The notes under the pieces are model-generated. The model was not told the DNA's origin and did no database searches. It worked only from the letters and a program-made list of their open reading frames with translations. This document shows positions 34,001-43,894 of a DNA stretch of 64,000 nucleotides, piece by piece. Source of the DNA: Knufia peltigerae (Eukaryota; Ascomycota; Eurotiomycetes; Chaetothyriales; Trichomeriaceae); contig JAPDRN010000026.1 in assembly GCA_030247855.1 (NCBI GenBank), positions 124,001 through 188,000 of the forward strand, read 5' to 3'. A program made the translations under genes and the position numbers. How positions within the stretch are numbered: the stretch's first letter is position 1; each line of letters opens with the position of its first letter.

Positions 34001-34996
34001 TCCCTTGGTATGAGACCCGGCGCTGAGCTGGCTTTGCCGAGGTGCAGGTGAATCCGAGATCACTGAAGTAGCAGCTGTAGAAGTTCGTCGGTTGGAGGGC
34101 CCAGACGCGGTCGAGGAAGTGGTGCCTCTGCTCTTACTGAAACCTGTAGAAGGAGTGTTGACGACGCTGGCATGTTCGTGTTCGTCTGTTCCAGTACTGA
34201 TGGGGCGGTCGGGAAACCCATCCCTCTCTTCTTCTGCCTCCTCGCCACACTCCTCGCGCTCTTGCGCGGCCTTCAGGCGAAGCTGTTGGTAGCTCGACAT
34301 TGCGACATCGTTCTGATATACATGTTTAGAAGATGTCAGTGGAGTGGACCGCCCACTCAACTCCCGGCTTGTGCTCGCCGTCGGAATTCTGTACATTTTC
34401 TGGCGACCACTGAAGAGATTGTTGCCTTCGGTCGGCCTTGACCGATTCAAGACACTGTCTTGATCATCGAGTTCTGAGAAGGAGTGGGAACGCTCAGGAT
34501 CGGCGAAGGGAGCTTTGACAGGGGTGTGGATCGATTCGACCTCAGCAATATCTGTGAGAGGGTTGTGATTGAAGAGATTCATACGGGAGGCTCGTTTAGG
34601 GAATAAAACACTGTCATCGCTTGCCTTGCCGAGCTTAGTGTTGGGATCATCTTGTTCACGAAGCATACTGAAGCGCGCCGAAAGACCAGGCATGAGAAGG
34701 CTGGTTCTGAAGTCGTTGGTGTTTGGCAGCGCCGTGGAGAGATCGATCTCCGGCTTTATCTCGACGGCATTCTTCTGCTTCCGCTTCAGACTACGGGACA
34801 TCTTCGACATGGAGGCAAAGTCGGACGGAGCGGCAGGAGGTATGGTGTATGCATCATCCTTCGCCTTTGCTCTCTTCCTGAAAACATTCATATTGAGATA
34901 GTTGCGAAGTGGAGATATGGGTAATGAACGTAGAGTAGTTTGACTAGACATTGAGTTAGCCACGGGTACAACATTCAGCGCGGAAAGCTCAGCCAT
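31025..34996 (-). CDS. Large intrinsically disordered protein, conserved N-terminal block, function unknown
   Basis: A 1323-residue frame without interruption. I recognise no catalytic or structural domain. The N-terminal ~190 residues look constrained, with a basic stretch (SRSLKRKQKN), then LLMPGLSARFSMLREQDDP and KASDDSVLFPKRASRMNLF. This combination looks conserved among filamentous fungi, though I cannot name the family. The middle is Ser/Pro/Arg/Gln-rich with many SP and TP sites and a short predicted coiled coil near AAQVQAKVEALIKRQNEEFKAF. The C-terminal third is Pro/Gly-rich (GPPRGPPRGPPPVEPR) and ends with a second ordered-looking block (RKISSEGGSMAARARNQALM). Such composition suggests a phosphorylated scaffold or cell-polarity/cytoskeleton adaptor, which is speculation. 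The start is the first Met of the frame. Confidence 0.8.
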   Translation of the reverse strand: MAELSALNVVPVANSMSSQTTLRSLPISPLRNYLNMNVFRKRAKAKDDAYTIPPAAPSDFASMSKMSRSLKRKQKNAVEIKPEIDLSTALPNTNDFRTSLLMPGLSARFSMLREQDDPNTKLGKASDDSVLFPKRASRMNLFNHNPLTDIAEVESIHTPVKAPFADPERSHSFSELDDQDSVLNRSRPTEGNNLFSGRQKMYRIPTASTSRELSGRSTPLTSSKHVYQNDVAMSSYQQLRLKAAQEREECGEEAEEERDGFPDRPISTGTDEHEHASVVNTPSTGFSKSRGTTSSTASGPSNRRTSTAATSVISDSPAPRQSQLSAGSHTKGSASEFGSEDGFLRRDPSQESRQGNHESGQFNQPPLPSSPPFSRQLSQSKSTSHLPDKSSRSNSPFPGTTPRATSPFPSLQTQALASLDFGLKSSVGTFKRYQTTSPTEDEHGGDVYSSNLKPSDRGKATAMGLFNRPQQQFDERQFEARQMQMYGPPVLTNVREAHTTGSKGSPENTAAPSIPPSPFEKSYNRPSEASAVAVSGRPRAQSSASSTNAAQVQAKVEALIKRQNEEFKAFRASKPNAALPDEHSPSKTLMEQPVASRGTFFDTSDGSDEDEATDLDSPMLGRYEPAPRLAKTDVHPALRDVSQGFDFVQKVRDAKNDRPHSDASAETSSPSVVHDTPDTSDSLHLAPDMKGLDSPTLGPATGLGLSGLIRTHLRHDSDRSSMMPPPSPVSLQGQHPNLAYREREPSIASTARTINPPESTHSDPWELDHAHRNQRSPLEPPANDAMSSMSRKAQQILGQAISHKTQSAAKAQQLLGSGAPTSMDDTRQWQNDMMSSHHRGESTETQKEFDNELAERAKKIQEGLRGVTESEKRSRSPGPRQALHALRHRTSKTSVAPRINESQPKAMKMLGITDGPGPAMGARSPNVDVHAEFNESSDEHDDRHTPRQRPGAFDGPNGRSTPGPWRQEPQEDYDHPRQRSATPNARMPRRDRSESGAADRSRSRTGRYAEERPPFAAEYSKQGLLEHREQHRPYGPPRGPPRGPPPVEPRNNERSSSAMSNRRPSGNRAGQSDYFDGRAGTPIIANAPRLGDGQASLSAPRPSPRPPFPHSPISPFGPPGLSPGLPGNPASLPAALPSPSGPLPAPPPATGRSTPIENNRLTIIGARKKSVTKGMISEPTFISSTSSVPLVGLPNGPRPREIPTPPVPAMHPQRRRAGTFTEQTTGYASPRMGSPLPMGPDSPSQVSAAQSAVIDQQLSQKPQPRPRNRLRKISSEGGSMAARARNQALMAEFGREKLRSPALPVFPNRSATALGLHQEGGMF

Positions 34997-37900
34997 ACAA
35001 TACTAAAAGAGTGACGAGATCGTTGTAGAGACCGTGAGAAGATTATGAGTCCATCAGAGCGCGAGCTCACAGGAGGCGCCTCCGTGGGAGAATCTGGCGG
35101 CGGCAAGGGCGTCCTCCGCAAACTAATCGGCTGAGCCAGTCAATCCGGAAATCGCAGTCCAGTCCAAGATGCACTCTGTGGTGAGGCGTAGACAATTGTG
35201 GTGTCCTTGGTGGGCCTGCTGCCAGAACGAATCTGGACTATCAATGTTTCTTTGACGTCCCAAATGCTAGCGAGGTGAGAGACTGTCTTGTCCGTGGGTG
35301 TTCTGCCGACCACAACCAGTGTCAGCCAACCTCAGACGTATCTGAGACCAGAATGGCGGCGAAGGATAGCCAGGCAGGTCTGTATTGGTGACAAAACCGT
35401 GAACGAGAGGTGGCCGTCCGTGCCGAAGGTCAAGGAGTGTCAGGGTTGGAAAGGGAAGGAGGGAAGAGGTTGAGTCGCACAAGATAAAGAGCCGATCGCG
35501 TCGCCGTGGTTCGGGGTCAGCATGAGAGAAAGAGGTTCTCGTGTCTAGCGATTAGTCGATTTGGACCAGGATCGAGGTTGGAAACAGCAATGGACTACAG
35601 GTGGCAGATGGAAGTCCCGGGCATACGGGCGCCCTGGTCCAGTCAAGGCGACGATCTTGACCTAGGAGGGACCGTACAAGGCTGGTCAGTGAGGTCAAGT
35701 CCGGATGCTGGAAGAAGACAGCTGAAGCAGTGGATGGAGAACAATCACGAGCGCAAGAGAGACGGTGGTCGATTTCGTCGATGGTGTGGTTGTCGGACCA
35801 GGTTGACGCGTGCGGGTGGAAAGTAGACTTGACACGGGCAAGAAGGTGTGATGGATAGGCAGGGGACGTTTTCTCGGAGGGCTCAAGCGAAGAGACGGAC
35901 GATTCCAGGATGCAGGTTTGGGACAGATTACTGAGGCGTTGCATCCACGATGACGGTTGTTTGAGAAGTTGGCGAGGTTGTAGGGGCCTTGTAACGAGGC
36001 TAATCAAACAAAGCGTGTCGCGGATCAGCCAGCGTGGGTATGTGGATCGGTTCGTTTTTGTGGAGAGTGGCAGACGTGCGTCCACTACGAAGGGCGCGTA
36101 TGATGGCGGAGAATAATAATACTGCATACATGTGTCAAGACTTATATTGTCCGTTCTCTTATGGAGGCAGCGCTGACAGGTGTCAGTGTCAAGTTCAAGG
36201 CCAATGCGAGCATTATATCGTGATAGACTGAGTCGATCAAACCTCCCCCCGAACTAGTAACACCTCCCTGTTTCTCGAGACGAATTCTCATACGGAGTAG
36301 GATGGGATAGGAGAGAGAGGGTCGACGAGAGGTGACTCGAGCAGCGAGCCGACGTGCTGGTTACACAGTTGTCCGAGCAATCAGGGTATCCCAGGCCGGC
36401 ATCAGTGAGGCTAGCGAGGCTGGAAAACGGCCATTTTCCTCGTGGCCTCCCAGGAAGGGCGGAGGGCGTTAGGAATACGGCGAAGAGAGTGGCTGGCCAG
36501 GCGAGGGAGCGAGCAGATGGGGAAACGGAAGGCAAAAAAGGACAGGGAAAAGACCAGGTTTGGTCTGGCTGGCGTAGGACGAGCGAAGCACCAGTGTGAA
36601 GTGAGAGAGCGACGATGGAGAGAGACGAGGTGGAATTAGCGTGTCGCAGATTTGTGTGATGGGCCAATGCAGGTACAGAAGAGGCTATGACCAGTACGGG
36701 AGTTAGTCCCCAACTAATGCAGGACCCCAGCAGATCATGCACCTACTGGGACTGTACTGTACCACAACGGAGTACGGATACTGTACGGAGTATCTATGTA
36801 CAGTCACACTGCAAACCACTCATATGCGCCTACCAGGAGTGATCCCAGCAGGGCACATCAGCGGCGGCTGCATGCATGTTAGGGTAACACAATTCACGGC
36901 TTCGAAAAGTGGCTTCCACGGGACTGGCTCTGGCTCTGGCTCTGACCTCTTGGAATTCATGACAACGAGTCCCTCGACGTGCTGTAACAATCCGAATGTG
37001 ACGAATCATTTTATCCTCGTCGTCTCGCGCCCGCATCTGCTTTTTTATTGAAGCTTTCATGATGTGAACTGTCGGATTTGATGCTGCAGGTGGTGATTGA
37101 GGAGAAGGTGAAAGGATCCGAAGACATTTACTTCGTACATATGCTAGCTAGCATGGTCGGAGTTCTCCTTACTAACATTCTGCACCGCAGGACAAGTATC
37201 CGTACAGATTTCCGTAGTGTAGAAGAGCCATGTAAAAATTTCCGTCGTTCATGCATACTGTACTCCGTAGTCCCGCAGTGGTTAATGTACAGTAGTCCGT
37301 AGTACAAGACATGCTTGCTCCTGGGAAGATTCCGTTGATGGGAGGATGAACCTGTATCAGACTATCATCCTCGGAACCACTTGGGTCGGGCAAATCTCCC
37401 GTACCGATTGGGTATGGTTTCATTTAGCTGCAGGCCGAATGTTTCAATGGCGGTCGAGGCGCTCGGAAAGACCCCTAAGGCTTACCATCACCTGGCTTCC
37501 AGTTGCCATTGGGGCGTTGGGCACCTGTTAGGGGAGCTTCCAGGGAGCCCCTAGGCAGTCGTTAGGCACTCCAGGCACCAGGGCTCGACTATTAGATCGG
37601 TAGTGGGACGGCGGCAGGGGCTGCTGCCGGAGCGGTTAGGGCCACTGCCTCCAGTATTAGATGAATGCATCTTAAGATACATACTCCGTCCTTGTGGAGT
37701 CTCACTAGGCTGAACCCAATCACCGGTCGCGCACCAAGCCTTTTTTTCTTTGGGCTTTCCGCCTCCCGCTTGTCGGGCCATGACCCCTGAACAGCCCGAA
37801 ATTAATTTCTTCCTCCAACTTGTTTGTTCAAGCAAGAAAATTTACTCTGAGAAACTCGTTCAGATTACCTGTTACGAGTGGCTGCCTTACTTTTGTGTTT

Positions 37901-38352
37901 TTCGGATATTTATCTTGAATGTCATTGGCTATCATTTTGGCTTGTTCTTCTCATTGGGTTACCTGGGGAAATTGTGAGTCGGGCGACATTCTCGCACAAG
38001 CACACGCACTCGGACTTTGTCATACTCTGGACTCTGTCACCCGGGGTACATGAACACCTAGATCTTACTGGACAAAGGTACTCCGTACGAGGACAGTCAG
38101 TTTACCCAGGCAGATTGCTGTCATCACTGCCTTCTCGAGAGACAAAACCTGGCATATTCCCCAGCCTTTATGATGCTGCTACTTTTTTCCTTATGAAAAC
38201 ATACAGTATTGATCTGGCAGATTGATCTGGCAGAATGATCATTCAATATTCGAATCTATTTCTCCATTGGAGTTACTAAGTACTTGAGACACAAATCTGA
38301 AAAAAGAGCCATTGGCAAGCCCAAACAGAGTTTCTCTAGGTTTGATTGGCAA
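34997..38352. other. 3.4-kb gene-poor interval
   Basis: No gene can be supported. The part up to about 36.1 kb is GC-rich and may be a long 5' leader or promoter of the disordered-protein gene; the minus-strand open frame 35552-36127 has no recognisable content. Four exact TACTCCGTA/TACGGAGTA copies occur at 36291, 36784, 37261 and 38079. A (CTGGCT)n short tandem lies at about 36924-36943. Sequence at 37450-37660 has many GGCACC/AGGCA words and could be a degraded repeat. Confidence 0.5.
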
Positions 38353-38914
38353 TTAGTCCTCCAATCCTACGCCACCATCCTCGTCGCTTGATACCGCATG
38401 ATCATCCACACCAGCTGCCGGGGTGGCGGATTCAGGAGCAGCCGTAGCCGCAGTTGTCAAGGCTGGAGGAATCTGCGGCGTGAGAGTCGTGGCAGATCCA
38501 GTATGACGATTCCCCTGTTCTGTTTGTCAGCGTTATATAAAAGACTGTCGTCCTCTTGAGCCTATACCCGATCGGCCATTTGAGCTCTGATCACTCGGCC
38601 AAGGACCCTCTTTCCATTCCATGCAGCCACAGCACGCCTGAAGTCAGGCCGACTGGCGAACACGACGAAGCACCAGCCCCGATGTGGCTTATTTCCAGGA
38701 CCTGTAGAAGGTGCCCAGTGAAACGAGGTAGGTGCGAGATCGGCTGGAAGGAGGCTTTTCAAGGCTTCTTCGACTCGAGCTCGTCAATGCCGAAAGCTGA
38801 GGCTGCTGAGGTGGACGAGTCGACGGGTAGCTCTGGCGCTATTAACATTTCCGCCGAAGTCATAGTTTTCAGAGGCAGGTCTGATGGGAGGCATTCTACA
38901 CCACCTATTAGCAT
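38353..38914 (-). CDS. Small RRM-like RNA-binding protein gene with broken or unresolved 5' part
   Basis: The last exon (38514..38353) follows a 53-bp intron (38515..38567) and encodes GNRHTGSATTLTPQ to VGLED. The exon before it (from 38568 up to about 38771) encodes an RRM-like half: FHWAPSTGPGNKPHRGWCFVVFASRPDFRRAVAAW, then NGKRVLGRVIRAQMADR, with RNP1-like GWCFVVF. That frame has no ATG and is preceded by TGA. A second frame upstream, with Met codons at 38914 and 38863, reads MTSAEMLIAPELPVDSSTS to DELES and fits as its N-terminus. The two frames differ by one base within about 38765-38775. Either a one-base error or indel breaks the gene, or an unusual splice joins them. Only about half of a full RRM is visible. 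Confidence 0.5.
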
Positions 38915-39013
38915 TTGTCTCGTCACCACGATGAGAGCTTCTTCAAGGCAGAGCGGGGGGCAACAGCGTACTTGAAGGTCAGGCTGCTGCTGCTGTTGTT
39001 CTTGTTGTTGTTG

Positions 39014-39048
<35 letters not shown>

Positions 39049-40189
39049 TCTGGTTCGCATACGGACTTGAATTCAAGATGGGAAATATTTGATGGTGCCG
39101 TGTAAAAGTGAGGTTGGACTCAAATGCCAGACTTTATAGAGTCTGATCAGAGTGTGCTCCTCTGAGTTCGCCAAGCCGTGGACTTATCTTCACTGACAAG
39201 CCAACAACAATCTACTCCGTGAACGATGAAAGCCTGGGAGCCTCTATTTTGGTTCTACTATCCTATGTGAGTGTGTCTTGGCCTGACCCGAAATTCACAC
39301 ACCTTCCTGGGAGGCTCAAGTTGGTGGCTGTCGCGCTGAAAGACTGGACATAGTCGGAATACTGGAGGCTTCATGCGCCATTCTTCGGTCTATTTCTCTC
39401 GCATTTCTTTCCAGTACGATTGCGGCTCCACGAGTTCCTTGCCACGCTGAAGGATCAGCGGAATATCGTAGTGGTCTCCACAACGCGCTATACACCGATA
39501 GAAAGTACATCTTCAGGCCGCAGATAGCCAGCGAGTCTATAACCAGGATAATCATTGACATTATCCTCGCCATCCTCAAGTACGGTATGATGTTGGTATG
39601 ATTGCGGCGGTTGTGTCGTTGTTGTGGTATCCGTTTTGCCAGCTCTCGGTCACGTCTTCCACCTTTTTCTGGGTTTTGTGCCATCAAAATCGTCGAAGTG
39701 ATAGGTTCGCTTAAAAACAAGGTTCGGGAGGAAAATCGCTTACGGAACAACCCGCTATAACGAGCCCGTCAATGTTCAAGAGGAGACACAGCATACCTAG
39801 TCTCTACCGACAGTAGAGACGACTCGGAGAGGTTATCGTTGCCATGAGAGACCAGCGATTGAGCACTAGAAATACTCAGGGAGGTAGAATGCCACAAGGT
39901 TTCCCGACGCCCGGGGAAAGTTCAAAGCTGTGCATATCGTGTTGGGCTCAATTCTTTGACTATCAATGAACCCGTAAACTCGTGTTGTAATCATAGTCTT
40001 CAGAGTTATGAGTGTAGTAGAAAGCCCTCTGGCAGAGGAAAAAGAGCAGCGCACAGAAAAATTTGGCAGGCGATGTTACAACGATCTCCGCTCAGCGGAA
40101 CAGTCAAAATTGTCGTTGGTTTAAACCTCTGCACACTTGATACTAAATTCCAAAGTATTGCCACCATCGAGACGAAGAACGAGAACACA
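38915..40189. other. Spacer with CAG/CAA microsatellite, no supported gene
   Basis: This includes the repeat at 38984-39051 and about 1.1 kb without recognised genes. The minus-strand open frame 39316-39750 has no motif and is not called. Confidence 0.45.
38984..39051. repeat. CTG/TTG (CAG/CAA) trinucleotide microsatellite
   Basis: A run of CTG and TTG triplets on the plus strand, interrupted once by TTC, ending in GCTTC. Read on the minus strand in one frame it gives polyglutamine. That frame has no ATG before an upstream stop, so the tract most likely lies in the leader of the RRM-like gene or in noncoding DNA. Confidence 0.9.
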
Positions 40190-40693
40190 ATGGACTCTAT
40201 CGCGCGCAACCAGCTCACTGTGGTCGACATTCGGCGTCTTGAGGATGGCCCTCAGAAACCACTCGCCAATGCCCCCTGGCCTCCTAATCACCAGGATATC
40301 CTCAACGCCCGTTGCAGATTGCCGGTCTACGGCAGTTATGATCAGATCCTAGACACTTATCACCAATCACAGGTGATGATTAGATCGGGCGACACTGGAT
40401 CGGGCAAGTCGACGCAGGTACCACAGCTGCTCGTCCACGACGAGTGGGCTAGCGGTCTTAAAGTCGCCGGTACACAGCCACGCCGGCTGGCAGCTAAGGA
40501 GCTGAGGTGTAGTAGTCTTGGGCGAAACGAAGAGATGGGCGTGCGTGATACCTGTCGTGAGTTGTGGAGTACTAGGGTCGGACGTTGGTACCTTTGTAGG
40601 TACCTTCACCCAGATCCTCGGGGAAGGAGGGAGACCGGACAAAGGCAGATTGACCATTTCAACGCCGCGAGTTCTTTTCATCATTGTGGTTGA
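40190..40693 (+). pseudogene. Decayed DEAH-box RNA helicase fragment
   Basis: An open frame of 168 codons begins MDSIARNQLTVVDIRR. From about residue 43 it resembles the start of a DEAH (Prp2/Prp43-type) helicase core: LPVYGSYDQILDTYHQSQ, then motif I SGDTGSGKSTQVPQ (ATP-binding P-loop with GSGKS), then motif Ia TQPRRLAA. After NEEMGV the similarity stops and the frame soon ends, with no DEAH, SAT or later helicase motifs downstream. A full helicase would need at least 600 more residues. Motif I itself is intact, which suggests a fairly recent truncation or a captured fragment. It lies in the gene-poor interval. Expression of this stub cannot be excluded. Confidence 0.62.
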
Positions 40694-41764
40694 CGGCAGA
40701 TATGACAGGACCACCGACGGATCATCCAAGCGAGAGAGCCAATAGATGCCGAGAGAGCCGATCAAGTCTGATGGCAAACGTGATAAGCGACTGTTCGCTT
40801 CCCACGCGTGACTACGGAGCACGATTGCTTCAGATTTGATTGCCAGACAGACAGAGATTAGACTGACGCACGAGGCAGACAGAAGCTCTGACCCTTCCAA
40901 GGTGTTGCCAGACGGGATCTCTTTTGACCCGCGAGTAAAAGATATCGGAAAGTGGAAGGCGCAATGTAATAATGTGCATGGATCATGGGTCTGTCAAGAG
41001 ATTCGTACAGCAGTGTACACGACGGCCCGGAGTACAGTTACCAGCGTATGTACTGCGAACTCCACCCTTGCTAGTCCGTAGCGTCAAGGGCCCTTTCGTC
41101 GGGACATGGACACGCCAGATTACACGCTTTGTCCACCAAGGAAGGGATTTCGAAATTGAGCCGGTTGTTGAGGCTGGCCTAAGAAAAAAGAGGCTTTCAA
41201 ATTCGCGTCGGCTGCGGACGACGCGTGATGAGACCCTGCTCTACTGTAGTATAATTTTATTTTTGTTTTTTTGTTTACGCCCCGAATTACGTCAATGCCC
41301 ATCCCTAAGGATCGACTAAGGGAGATTCGAAGGAATACGATGAACCGGGGTACGAGTTACTCCAAGGTGGGTCTCCTGATTATTTACTGTAGGTATCAAA
41401 GAGATCGTGAAAAAATTACTCCATAGATCCCTGCTGGAATGACATCTACAGTAATACTATGGGGTAGAGTACGAGTGTTCACCTACTAACCTACCCTACC
41501 TATTGTAGGTACTGTGTTGTAGTTTCAGACGAAAAACTCCGTGTCATTCTCTCTATCCCATTCTAATTTGGTAGCCGCTCTCGCTGCTTTGCTCACCCGC
41601 TACTTTTGAGCGATCGCTAAGCGCTCCCGAGAACCGCCTAGGCACCTTCAATAGACGCTTAGTCCTTTCTTCCCTTTTCATCAAGTTTAAACGATCAAGA
41701 GGACCTCATTTACCTTCGTACTGGGCTTGTGGCTGTCAGGGCCTGAAAATAGCAACCTTGTGCT
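40694..41764. other. Spacer, possibly repeat-derived, no gene seen
   Basis: 1.07 kb downstream of the helicase fragment. Repeated TAGGTA/CTACC words occur between 41390 and 41520. No translated segment resembles the missing helicase motifs. Confidence 0.4.
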
Positions 41765-43356
41765 TCAGGGGCTCGTATCGACGAGCGTGTATCCTCGTTC
41801 AGTGAGTTCATCAGCACTCATTCCAGTGCAGAATTTTGTCATGACTCCTTGTGTTGGCGCATACTGGAAAAATCCCAAGACATTTCCGTCTTTGTCCCAT
41901 ATAGCACTGCCGCAGATTCCTTGAGGAAGGTTGAGACCTGTATCTTCGCCCAAGTACAGCCAGATTGTGGACATCCATTTCCGCTGTGGTGTACCGCCGT
42001 CAATAGGGTATGTTCGGAATGCTTGTCCCATGAATGAACCTTCCATGTAGCCGGAATCAGGCGAATCTAAGCAGACGATACTGTGCCGTTTATATGTACC
42101 AGTTGCAATGAATTTCGTAAGCTGAAGAGCGTTCGGCATTGCCTCATTCTCAAACGTGACATTAGAGAACGTTTCGTTGCCTTTCAACCTAATAAGTGCA
42201 ATGTCCGTGTGTGAGACTTCCTGAATAAGCTCGCCAATGTCGCGACCGGTGTCGGGGGAAGAGTGCCAGACTGAGGTGCCACATTCACTGGGGAATGAAT
42301 GCGCGGCCGCGGTCATGAACTTGGTGCCCATACGATCCTTCACAAGAACGCCAGTTGTTGAAGAGAGATAATGGCCGGAGGTGCCTGGTATGTGGGTGGA
42401 CGCGATGCACAGCCCAGGCTGCAGAGTATCGTACTTGCTGCGGTCTGGATTCCCCAGAGCAGGGTCATGGATGCGGCGAGCATATGGCGTCGACGGTCGA
42501 TCCATCTCGTCTTCGAACATGTACCAACACACGATTCTTGCAGCACACCGAGGCAATACTTTGTAGTCGGTCCCTCGGTGCTCCAACACGATGTAAACGA
42601 TGGAGCCAAAGTATATGACCTCCGTAATGGAGACACCAATGCTCTCAAAATGGTCCTTGATGATGTGGAAGAGCGGCGTCCAGTCCTCCATATCTCTGCC
42701 ATTTCGGTCTTCAGCGATAGAGCCATTGCTCCAGTGGACAGGCTTTGCTCTTGGCAAGGGTGTCTCCCCCATCTCCATTTGGAAGTAGAGCGGAAGTCCG
42801 GCAACGGTGAGTGGCCAAGGCTTCGGCGGCAGCGTGGATTGCTCGATGTATACGAACCACCCGTCAGTTCCAACAGCAATCGTTCCGGGGAAGATGCTAA
42901 ATAGCAAGTCCACATTCTTTGGGTCATCGAGGGCGTTTTCCTCGTCCCGAAGGTCGAACGGCAAAATGATGTGGCGTGGTACCTCGTTTCGAACCTGTGC
43001 AGTCTGGAGGAGCGGGTTTGGGGTGGCCTCGTAGAGAGACGACCGAGATGCTGAGAACTAGGTTATTATTGCCATCGTGTAGGAGAAAATATGAAATTCT
43101 TACCGATGTAAGCCAGATCGGACTTGACGAACCATCTGAGAGGATTCTGCAAAGTAGAGAGAGCAACGCTGTTCGCCACGGTGCTCACTGCTCCGGGACC
43201 GGTGATGACTGCTAGCTTTTTCGGCGACATTTTTTCGGCTAGGGGCGTGATTTGGCGCTTTCTTGAGGAGGAGGAGAGGCTCAGGTCACCAACTTCTACT
43301 GGTGACAAGAGAAGCATCTCGCCGACAGTCTTGCGCCAGGGAGTAGAAGACGACAT
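41765..43356 (-). CDS. Trypsin-fold protein with intact His-Asp-Ser triad pattern, function unknown
   Basis: A 512-residue protein from exons 43356..43104 and 43050..41765. The 53-bp intron joins DLAYI to ASRSSLYEATPNP. The first ~330 residues match no family I know. The C-terminal part has the order expected of a chymotrypsin-like barrel: TAAAHSF with His335, HTDIALIRL with Asp367, and GICGSAIWD with Ser466, each in the local context used by trypsin-like peptidases, including the GxCGS nucleophile loop. No signal peptide is present, so it would act inside the cell, unlike digestive secreted proteases. It could be a peptidase, or a catalytically retired relative used as a sensor. Confidence in the gene is high; in protease activity, moderate. 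Confidence 0.78.
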
Positions 43357-43894
43357 CGTGTAAATGAACAGTCATTGTTAATAGCCACTAATCAAAGCGA
43401 TGGTATCTCGTATGACAGAGAAAACGACGTCTAAAAGGCACAGTTCGGTGAATTGCAAGTGCGAAGAGTGAATGTATATCACCTTGTGTCGCCTTGGCAG
43501 TAGGCAGCAGGCAGTACCTGCCTATTTGTCTACCTGGAATAGACAGTTAGTCAGTAGACAGGCAGCTAAAGTATATCTCGTCAGGTCCTAAGCTTTCTAG
43601 GGATTTATGCGCATTATCACTAGCGTTATCATCACAGTCAACCACCAATCGCGTCACCGAAAAGGGCAAGGATATTGTTTCTATCCTTTATCACTTTTGT
43701 GACCAAGAAGTATTTGTAACAAGACTCGTCATTAACCCTGGCTGTCAAGGCTATTTTGAATCAATCTACCATCCTTGAGGAAATTCTCGAGTATAAAACA
43801 AATTGTCTTGGTTATGGTATATGTTCAACATATTCTTTCATAATGTATTTATATGTATATTTATATTCATACGGGTACTCTGTATCATTAATTC
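43357..43894. other. Spacer with short inverted/tandem repeats
   Basis: 538 bp. At 43497-43570 short words TAGGCAG, CAGGCAG and TACCTGCCT alternate and could fold. The right part (43780-43890) is AT-rich 3' flank of the kinase-like gene. Confidence 0.5.

Noticed and set aside
35552..36127. 191-codon open frame upstream of the disordered-protein gene
   Set aside because: Composition resembles translated GC-rich leader DNA; no conserved block; competing frames on the opposite strand.
38976..39076. Polyglutamine N-terminus for the RRM-like protein
   Set aside because: The polyQ frame has no ATG between the preceding in-frame stop and the repeat, and no donor/acceptor pair joins it in phase to the RRM frame.
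39316..39750. 144-codon minus-strand open frame
   Set aside because: No motif, and it lies in a gene-poor interval where random frames of this size recur.
43497..43570. CRISPR-like or tandem array of TAGGCAG/CAGGCAG words
   Set aside because: Units are short and irregular with no spacer structure, and the organism is eukaryotic.
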